Part shown: positions 22,524-29,162 of the stretch, one piece after another
Layout: each line of letters opens with the position of its first letter
Position numbering within the stretch: position 1 is the first letter of the stretch
Source: Chromera velia
Taxonomy: Eukaryota; Sar; Chromeraceae
Assembly: GCA_018398765.1 (NCBI GenBank)
Contig: JAHBMJ010000495.1
Location: forward strand, 1 to 29,162
Length of the DNA stretch: 29,162 nucleotides
Direction: 5' to 3'
Notes under the pieces: generated by a model
Told to the model about the DNA's origin: nothing
The model's input: the letters and a program-made list of their open reading frames with translations, nothing else
Database searches by the model: none
Program-made: the position numbers and the translations under genes

Positions 22524-22853
22524 CTAGGGGTAATTTTCAAAAAAAAAAAAATACGGTCTCCAGGGTAAATTTTTTTTTTTTTTTTGCTTTTCGATGATGA
22601 CCTCCATCAAGACATAACAACCATATGCAAGACCTTGCAACATAAAAGCAACAGTTGTATAATAGACTGAGTGTAACAACATTCATTTATCATTATAACA
22701 AAGAAACAATAGTATAACAACACTTAAACAGCACTTGTTGATTCGTATAACACATTAACAACACTTAAACAACATATTTTTTAGTTTGAGACCACACAAA
22801 AAAAAAAAAGAAGTGAAAATGACATTTTTTTTTTTTTTGAAAATTACTCCTAG
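22524..22853. mobile_element. MITE-like element, TIR with A-run
   Basis: CTAGGGGTAATTTTCAAAAA (22524 onward) is mirrored by TTTTTGAAAATTACTCCTAG ending at 22853, with a single mismatch plus the homopolymer. The interior is AT-rich, with repeated ATAACAACA and TTAAACA words and no ORF. Confidence 0.75.
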
Positions 22854-22970
22854 ACCCTCAAATCACCCTGAAGAAGAAAAAGAAGACGAAGATGAAACGT
22901 GGAATTAATATACACTAAAGTGTATAATAATCAGTGCTCTAGGGCACCATTAATCACTAATCACTAATGC

Positions 22971-23076
22971 ATTCCTAAAAGTGATAGTTTGAATTGATGC
23001 ACACTAAAGTATGTACTTAATGTATTCCTAAAAGTGATAGTTTGAATTACTGCACACCAAAGTGTGTATTAATTCA
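22971..23076. repeat. Two tandem copies of a 53-bp unit
   Basis: ATTCCTAAAAGTGATAGTTT starts at 22971 and again at 23024. The match continues through GAATT, then diverges slightly (GATGCACACTAAAGT versus ACTGCACACCAAAGT). Confidence 0.8.
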
Positions 23077-23480
23077 TTCACCAAAATTCTATTAAAATGT
23101 GTAACAAAACAATGTGTAACAAAACATTTTGAAAAAAGTGATTGTGTAACCCTACAGGATTGGTGTAGATCATTCACCGTTCACTTCGAAAAGTCGATCG
23201 ATCTAGAAGTCCACACACACTTGCGATAGGGTGGATCGACCTGAACCAATGCGAGCCGCCCACATGCTTACAAACCGAGCGATTGTTAACGAATTCTGCA
23301 GAGAAGCATTAATTAATTCACAGATCCCCGTCGTGACTGCACACACTCGATCTCGTTCTCCAACAGATCCCACCCATCTTCTCTCCCCACTTTCCCGAAA
23401 CACACGAAAAGCCGTTCCAGTCTCTGGAAAGGTCAGGAAAAACTTGCTTTCGGCGTCAAGCAGAAAGTCTGTGGATAGCG

Positions 23481-23528
23481 TCAGAGAAGGTTCACGTCTC
23501 CACTTTCAACCTTGTCCCTGCATCAACC

Positions 23529-23564
<36 letters not shown>

Positions 23565-25061
23565 GTGTGTCCATGCAGAAAGGACGAGAAAACAAAGCCT
23601 CCATAGAACGCAGCGGTGGGAGAGAGGAAACAGGGCCTGCCTGTGAAGAGAAAAGAAAATCGGGAAAAACTCGCATCGTCCCACGGAAAGCATGCATCTT
23701 TTTTATCGACCCCGCCTGACCTGACGCGTTTGTAGGAGACGATGTGTTGCATCCCCCTGCCCAACTGAATGACCCTCCCACCCGCCCCCCCCTGTGAGTC
23801 TTCAGGTGTCTGGTCGTCCCCTTCTCTGCAGGAAAGATCGGGAGAGAATGAAAGAAAGACACAAAGGCAGAGAAAAGGAAGGAAGTGTGAGCAAAGTCAA
23901 AGCACATCGGAACACTCCTTCCTGGCCACATGTCTTTTGGGGTCTTCGAAAGTGGCGAGGAAGAAAGAAAGTCGGCTAATCCGCCCTGTTTTATTGACGC
24001 TTGGCGGAGAACCTAACACTCTGCATAAAAGTCCCTCGCTCCACTTCCTCATTCCTGGCTGACCTGAAAGAGAATTCTTCTCCGACAACTGCAGGGAAGA
24101 AGCAAAGAGGAAGAAGAAGAGGGGAAAAGAAATGACAAAAAGGTACAGGCAGGGAGAGCGGGATGGGGAGAGGTACAGAGACAGAGACAGAGACGGAGAG
24201 AGACCCAGAGAAAAAAAAACAAAACAAAATCCCTTCATGAAGACGACACCCCGGACACTGAATTCCTTTGCTTAAAAAGGGGGACCAAAGAGAGAGAAGG
24301 TTCTGAACCTTTCTGAGAGAATGTCACACAATTCAAGAAAGCGACATGAAGAATCCCTCAAAAAACGTAAAGGGAACGAACATCTGCCTGGAGCAGCAAT
24401 GCGCAGCGTTCCTAAAAGATGCAGGAAGCAGGAGCCGAATCGGCTCGCTCTTTTGTGAGTCTGCGAAATAGGACAGAAAGCATAAGAGGCAAGCAAGCAT
24501 ACCCACCCTCGCAGAAGCAGAAGGCGTCAACGTTCGGCCCCGACCCTGTGCACTCTTCTTGAAGGACTGGGTCGCTCATGTCACCGCCTGCATATGCGCA
24601 TATGCATTTCTTTGTCGGTTGCATCTTCCACAAGGATGCACTCACTGCCTTGCTGAGAGGAGTAAGGAGAAGGACAGGCAGCCGAGAAGTGGAGTCCTGG
24701 CGCGAATAGGAAAACCACAGCAACTTCGGGAGGAGACAGAGAAAGAGAAGGGGAAAGAAGTTTTTGAAAGGAAATTCTGTATCAGGTACGCGCTACGCAT
24801 CGAAAATACCCGGACATTTGACAATCTTTCATTTTGTCGGTCCGTCTCACTCCCACCAGTCCCTCTCTTATCAGAAACTCTTTTCGAAGCAATTAGACAG
24901 TCAGTCACTCCCTCTGTGCGTCAGTCCCTCTCCCCCCCGCTCCCACTCACCTTCCAGCCTGATTCTCTCTGAAACTTTCGACCACAGGAGAGTGGAGTCA
25001 TGTTCTTCATGGGCAGACATGTACCTGCATACACGCATGCACACACACACACACACACACA

Positions 25062-25092
<31 letters not shown>

Positions 25093-26452
25093 CACAACAC
25101 AGGCAGGCAGGCTGGCAGAGAGATGTACCTTAAGAAAAATAAAGATGCGGCGCATTACAGCAAGCATGCTCGACTGCATCGGATTCTCAGAGTTCTCAAA
25201 AAACAAAACGAGGGAGGAAGGGAGGGCAGGAGGTCGAGAGAGGGATAGGCGTGCCGAGAGAAAAAGAAAGGAACAGTGTCGACAAGAGAAGATCGAAAAG
25301 TGCATCTTGATAATGGGGGCGAATCGGAAGAAAGGCGGCCCATGCTTTTCGGTCATGTTCACAAATTCCAGGCGGATGCTTTTCCTCCCCTCAATGTTTT
25401 CATCAATCGTTCTACGCCTCATGTCACGCAATCACTCCTTGACAATTCGCAGAATTTCAAAGAAAAACGAATGACACCCCACTGACTGACTTTTGAAGGA
25501 AAGCCATTTCATGGGGGAGAAGCCGCATTCTCCTCTCCTCAGTCTTCAGATACCATTCGGGGTGTTTGTCCAACTGCATGTGCGGAAAGGGGGGGAGGAA
25601 GGTAGGATGAAAGGGGATGTGCAAAGCAACAGAAGCCTCGGGGCCAACTTCGATTTCTCTGCCGTTTCCCTCCCCCTCATTTAGTCCAGCCAACATCCCA
25701 GTTTGTGCTTTTTTGGTTTCTGTGGCATCATTCTCTACGCGTGTGCTCTCTCTGTTTTTTTTTTTTCTGCGGCATCTTTCCCTATGCGTGCTCCCTCTCT
25801 CTCTCTCTCTCTTCCACACACACGGCTCACCCGCATTTTCTGGCTCCCCCCTTTCCCCCCCTTGGAAGTGCTTCTATTACCGCAGTAAAAGAGAAGACGA
25901 ATGAAGACGAGAAGAGACCTGGGTGGAGCTGGATGGTGGAGGCGCTGGAGCAATGAAAGAAGCCATCAAGCGCCACTCTGACTTAGTCCTCTTTTTGTCT
26001 GACCTTCACCAATCGTGCCCGAAAGTAATCCTTCAGGAGAAATTTGTTCCGGTCCACGTCCAGTTGCAGAATCGGACGAATTGTTGCCTCCGCGTCTTGC
26101 AACGCTAACTCGCATTTCTGCAGGAGGCCAGGAGAGTGCGAGGGGTACACAGAGAAGCAATCAACACTAAGGGGACCAAGAATATGACGTTCTTTCCCTT
26201 ACAGACTGATTGGGGGCAGGGAAATATCCCGGAGACGGAGGGAGAAAGGAAAGTAGACGGATTGCCAGGAAGCACGAGACGTACCTTGACTCTCTCCGAG
26301 AAATTCAGAATTGCAATGTTCTCTGCCACCAGAATATCTGGCGCGGCCTTCTCATTTGCCCACATTGCCTTGAACCGCTCTACATTGACACGGATTTGTT
26401 CCATGTCGTCGAATGCCGACAGGACCTCTTCATCCCCTCCACCCCGATGCAT
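23481..26452 (-). CDS. SLD5: GINS complex subunit Sld5 (GINS4)
   Basis: Seven exons on the minus strand: 26452-26285, 26117-26004, 25573-25491, 25024-24951, 24587-24503, 23825-23721 and 23517-23481. All phases agree and give 221 residues, the usual Sld5 length. The helical A-domain shows FKAMWANEKAAPDIL (residues about 31-45), then LDVDRNKFLLKDYFRARLVK (about 75-94), HPEWYLKTEE and the LPHEMAFLQKYM helix. The linker has SGPNVDAFCFCEG, matching the family's P-x-x-D-x-x-V-F strand. The C-terminal B-domain ends with VIQLGRGMQHIVSYKRVR and DKVESGDVNLL, the conserved finish. Sld5 with Psf1-3 forms GINS, which joins Cdc45 and Mcm2-7 in the CMG replicative helicase in the nucleus. The exon 5 donor could be 24507 instead of 24503, but only 24503 fits the next exon's phase. 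Confidence 0.93.
23530..23562. repeat. (CA)n microsatellite
   Basis: A CA run in the last Sld5 intron, ending close to the exon 7 acceptor. On the minus strand it reads (TG)n shortly before TTGATGCAG. Confidence 0.9.
25038..25100. repeat. (CA)n microsatellite
   Basis: A CA run in the Sld5 intron between exons 3 and 4. On the minus strand it is (TG)n, ending about 15 bases before the exon 4 acceptor TGTATGCAG. Confidence 0.9.
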
Positions 26453-27508
26453 TGCGTCCTCTTCTCAGCTTGGCACGTGTTTATGTGCCGTCTCTCTTGG
26501 TGGAAGAACCGAAACCTCAAAGCTTTGCACGAGACTGCCAGAGATTGTCTTTTGCCTTCTCTGTTTACCGTCTACCAATTTCTCTCAACAGATCCTCAGG
26601 ATGGAGCGATGGAGAGATGCTCGGTCTGGTTGCTTCAGGCGACACTCGAATCTACCGTGCTTCCTGTGTTCAGAGGCGTGTTGGTCCTGCTTTGCGAACA
26701 CAATTGCAGTTTGCCTAAGTATCAAAGGGTTCAACCTCGCCTTTGAGGCAGATCAGATTAGCGTCTGTCGGAAGGATCGATCGAACGATCTCCCTTTCAA
26801 AGTGATTCGGACCACTGGCAAGATACTGGCAAGATCTTGCGTGAAAAATCTTGTTTTTTGCCCTATAGCTTGCTTGCCCGCCGGCCGGCCCGCCGCGTCG
26901 CGCGGGCCGCCCGCGGGAAGTGTCTAAAATGCAAAAATATAGATATGTGAGAAACTGTTGATTTTATCCATACAGAGCAAATTTATTAATAATTAATTAT
27001 TGTTCTATATATAATTTTCTGGGAAGGCTTTTACCGAGCGGGAGGGTGGGGGTCATATATACGCAGTCGACGTCAGCGACATGCGTGCAGCTGCCAGGGG
27101 GACACGGGTCCCCTCTCCGCGCCAACTTTTGCGGATAAAAGGCCAGCCACAATCGATACATGCATGCACGCCTGCGCGGAGTTTTGGAAGCAATCCTGAC
27201 CAGGAAGGCGAAGGTCTGCTTCTTTGAAACTGCAGCTCTCGGCAACTGCTCGTTTGTCGCTACAGATTTGCTTTGCTGTGCCTCCCGCGTCGGTTGCCCA
27301 TCTCTGATATCCCATCTCCTTTCTTTCTTTCCCACCTGGAGTCTCTCTCAGAAAATCCCTTCGAGACCCGAAGAGCAGACAGAACCAGAAGAAATCCCTC
27401 TTTCGAGCACCACAGACCCGTTTGAAGACCGCGAGCGGGAAACAGCGTGGCATCTGCCGGATACCCCAGACGTAGCGCTTGAGACAGAGACCTGAATCCG
27501 GTAACAGC
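26453..27508. other. Divergent spacer between Sld5 and PP2C, with ankyrin-gene fragment
   Basis: Probable paired promoter region. It contains a very GC-rich block at 26875-26920 (CCGGCCGG, CGCGCGGG words) next to AT-rich DNA, and the duplicated ankyrin-gene fragment at 27268-27462. A long open plus-strand frame over about 26580-26927 is present but has no recognisable product. Confidence 0.55.
27160..27495 (+). pseudogene. Chimeric ORF containing a duplicated ankyrin-gene fragment
   Basis: From an ATG at 27160 to a TGA at 27493-27495, 111 codons. Codons over 27268-27462 copy residues of the ankyrin-like protein in the same reading frame (for example HLLSFFPTWSLSQKIP shared). The source lies at 17201-17410 on the opposite strand. 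The copy lacks five codons and carries several replacements (such as R to C, A to S, I to S, W to R). The first 36 codons are unrelated to the source. It may be a gene fragment without function, a young gene, or a 5' exon of the PP2C gene; transcription is unknown. Confidence 0.55.
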
Positions 27509-28991
27509 ATGCTGTCAAAAAACATGACACGACCTGCAAGAACTGTCTTCCGGGCTGGGGGGATAACCGCCACCCACCCCCATAAAAAGCAAGATCTTAT
27601 GAGACTGAACGTGCCCACCCATTTGCTCACAAATTGCAATGACGATGCCTGTTTGATGGCAGAGGAGGAGGGCATCATCATTATTTGTGATGGCATCGGG
27701 GCCCTCAGAGCCAACGGCATAGACGGGTTCCAGCTTCCCGTGGAGGTTGTGAGAGAGGCGGTGGCCAGAAGAATTAGGAACTTGAAACCTTGGAGGAAGG
27801 AGGAGCTCCCCACAGCCATATACCAAATGCTGGCCGAGAGAGAGCAGGTGAGGAGAAGGGCCGAATCATGCGCAGCTCAGTACTTGCCTGAACGTCATCT
27901 TCATACCTTCGTTTACTTTGTCTTACCTCCGTTTGCTTTGATACCTAATTATCCTTCTCCCGTCGTCCCACATGTCGGTCCGCATTTCTTCCCCCTTGTC
28001 TTGGTTTCTTCTGACCTTCCTTCCGAAACCGAGGCAATCCTCATCCCACCCCATCACCTTGCAAGAATGAAGAGACAATCGATTTTGCTTTCCTCCCTTC
28101 GAGGTCACCGGGTTGAGGGCAGGCCTTTTTGTGCTTCTATTCGATCCCTTTTCCTGTTTGCGACTCAGAGGTACGTACAGGATGGTTAGGGGTTCTGGTG
28201 TCGGAATCTAGTGTCGGAATGGAGCACGAAGGGCCCTCCCTGTCTCTGTGTTTATAGCTTTTTGTCTGTATGTGTGTGTGTGCGCGCGCAAATGCAGCTG
28301 GGAGCAACAACGGTGATGCTGGCATACATCGCAGATGCGAACCACCTGCAGACCTTCAACATGGGGGACTCAGGATGGATCCTTCTACGGGGCGACTCCT
28401 CGAGTATGCACATTGCGGCTCGATCAAGAGAAACGTCAGTCAGTCAGTCAGTCAGTCAGTCAGTCAGTCAGCTCTTCGTTGTCTCGTCTGGCTTGCTTGC
28501 ATGATCATTCATGCATTTCGTCCGACAACAGACGTGAGAGAATAGACAGGAACATACAGAAAAGAAGAATAGGAAGGGGAAGAGGGGCGATTTGATTTGT
28601 TCGCCTACCCGCCCGGCCGGTAGGCTCGATCATCTGCTCCTGTCTGTCAGTCCGTCCGTCCGCCGGTCTAACCCGTAAGAATTAACTGCTACTGATTCAT
28701 TCATTCACTAATTGCATTTGATCCTTCCTTCCTTTCTTTCTTCCTTCCTTCCTTCCTTCCTTCCTTCGTTCCTTCCTTTCTGAATGTATGTGTGTATGTA
28801 TGTATGTATGTGTCGATCATTTCTGACGACTGCATGCATGATACATATATACCTTCAGGAACCAGACGTTCAACCAGCCGTTCCAGCTGTGTACTCTCTC
28901 CCGCCCCCCCTGGGCTGCAAACCCCTCTGATCGCCCACCGTGCCCCTGGGATCATCAGCTCTGGGCCAGCTGCAGAGGAGCGGATATGCAG
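27509..28991 (+). CDS. PP2C-type protein phosphatase, PTC7-like (5' part)
   Basis: Three exons are seen: 27509-27847, 28298-28434 and 28859-28991 (phases 0, 2, 0; 203 codons). The last ends at a GTCGGT donor, so the gene continues past the window. PP2C motifs in order: NDDA (44-47) supplying a metal-binding aspartate, ICDGIG (59-64) corresponding to ADGVGG, GIDG (70-73), GATTVML (115-121), NMGDSGWILLR (134-144), and NQTFNQPFQL (160-169), matching the FNxPxQL element of the PTC7 subgroup. The family removes phosphate from Ser/Thr with two metal ions; PTC7 relatives act in mitochondria or plastids. The ATG at 27509 is the first in frame; an upstream exon supplying a targeting peptide cannot be excluded. 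It is divergent from Sld5. Confidence 0.87.
28435..28471. repeat. (GTCA)n repeat forming a splice donor
   Basis: Nine consecutive GTCA units begin exactly at the PP2C exon 2 boundary, so the repeat itself supplies the GTCAGT donor. Confidence 0.85.
28720..28812. repeat. TTCC then TATG tetranucleotide repeats
   Basis: A TTCC/TTTC run followed by TGTATGTATG units, inside the PP2C intron 28435-28858. Confidence 0.9.
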
Positions 28992-29162
28992 GTCGGTCCG
29001 TCGGTCGGTCTGAGCAGCTGAAATAAAAACAGTAGGGTCAGCAAGACTGTCAGCCTAAGAAGCAGTGAAGTCCTGTGACTCTGTTTCTCGTCCAAGTGGA
29101 TGCATGAGGGCGGACGTCAATGCACTCATTCAGAGACTGGAACAGGAGCCCCCCCCCCCCCC
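28992..29162. other. Intron sequence and terminal poly-C
   Basis: After the PP2C exon 3 donor the sequence opens with GTCGGTCCGTCGGTCGGTC and is otherwise unremarkable. It ends in a run of 13-14 C, which may be a real homopolymer or a contig-end artefact. No further PP2C exon is recognised. Confidence 0.5.

Larger units (their letters stand above)
21637..23168. mobile_element. 1.5-kb terminal-inverted-repeat element hosting two smaller ones
   Basis: CTACACCAATCCT at 21637-21649 is inverted as AGGATTGGTGTAG at 23156-23168, and TGTGTAAC/GTTACACA words recur just inside both ends. Between them lie two more elements with their own inverted ends (21722-22363 and 22524-22853). No transposase ORF is visible. 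The outer repeat is only 13 perfect bases, but the surrounding matches support it. Confidence 0.6.
20749..23480. other. Convergent intergenic spacer rich in inverted-repeat elements
   Basis: AT-rich DNA between the 3' ends of the Nudix and Sld5 genes. It holds a MITE-like element (21054-21348) and a nested cluster of terminal-inverted-repeat elements (21637-23168). No protein gene is seen. Open frames at 23203-23403 on the minus strand and 23231 on the plus strand lack coding character. Confidence 0.65.

Noticed and set aside
23991-24066. Exon SARNEEVERGTFMQ... as the sixth Sld5 exon
   Set aside because: Its phase fits, but the block at 23721-23825 also fits and gives the proper Sld5 B-domain leading into the conserved C-terminus.
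26580-26927. Open plus-strand frame after an acceptor-like CAACAG
   Set aside because: There are two competing open frames, no recognisable motif and an ill-defined end in the GC-rich block; coding status cannot be supported.
29148-29162. Terminal poly-C run as a telomere-like end
   Set aside because: A plain homopolymer without a telomeric unit; more likely a low-complexity stop of the assembly or window.

Overview
The window is nuclear DNA of an intron-rich eukaryote. Coding blocks are short, end at GT..AG boundaries and join in consistent phase. Simple-sequence repeats are frequent and sit mostly in introns and intergenic spacers. Intergenic DNA is AT-rich. The genes recognised (the GINS subunit Sld5, a PTC7-like PP2C, a CoA-diphosphatase-like Nudix protein, a GNAT, a degenerate ankyrin protein) and the microsatellite load fit an alga or alveolate such as a chromerid. 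That placement is inference, because nothing in the window is diagnostic.

Eight protein genes can be supported, strictly alternating in strand as four divergent pairs: (1) minus coiled-coil gene (221-1751, cut by the left edge) / plus unknown ORF (2884-3609); (2) minus GNAT-like secreted protein (4853-6489, 3 exons) / plus membrane protein of unknown function (7417-12575, 10 exons); (3) minus ankyrin-like protein (14586-17740, 2 exons) / plus Nudix hydrolase (18429-20748, 4 exons); (4) minus Sld5 (23481-26452, 7 exons) / plus PP2C phosphatase (27509 to beyond the right edge, 3 exons seen). Exon models were built by hand from frame, phase and homology logic. Sld5 and PP2C are the most secure, and the 10-exon gene is the least.

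The divergent spacers are about 0.7-1.1 kb and presumably hold paired promoters. The convergent spacers are longer, and two of the three hold inverted-repeat elements: a 370-bp foldback element (13359-13728), a MITE-like element with perfect 17-bp terminal repeats (21054-21348), and a 1.5-kb cluster of nested terminal-inverted-repeat elements (21637-23168). The spacer between Sld5 and PP2C carries an inverted, in-frame duplicate of about 200 bp of the ankyrin-like gene.

No shared pathway is evident. Sld5 acts in DNA replication, the Nudix protein probably in CoA turnover, and PP2C in dephosphorylation. The most unusual signals are splicing-related: many donors have C at +3 (GTCAGT), several donors open directly into GTCA/GTCG tandem repeats, and acceptors typically end in ATGCAG in a TGCATG-rich context.
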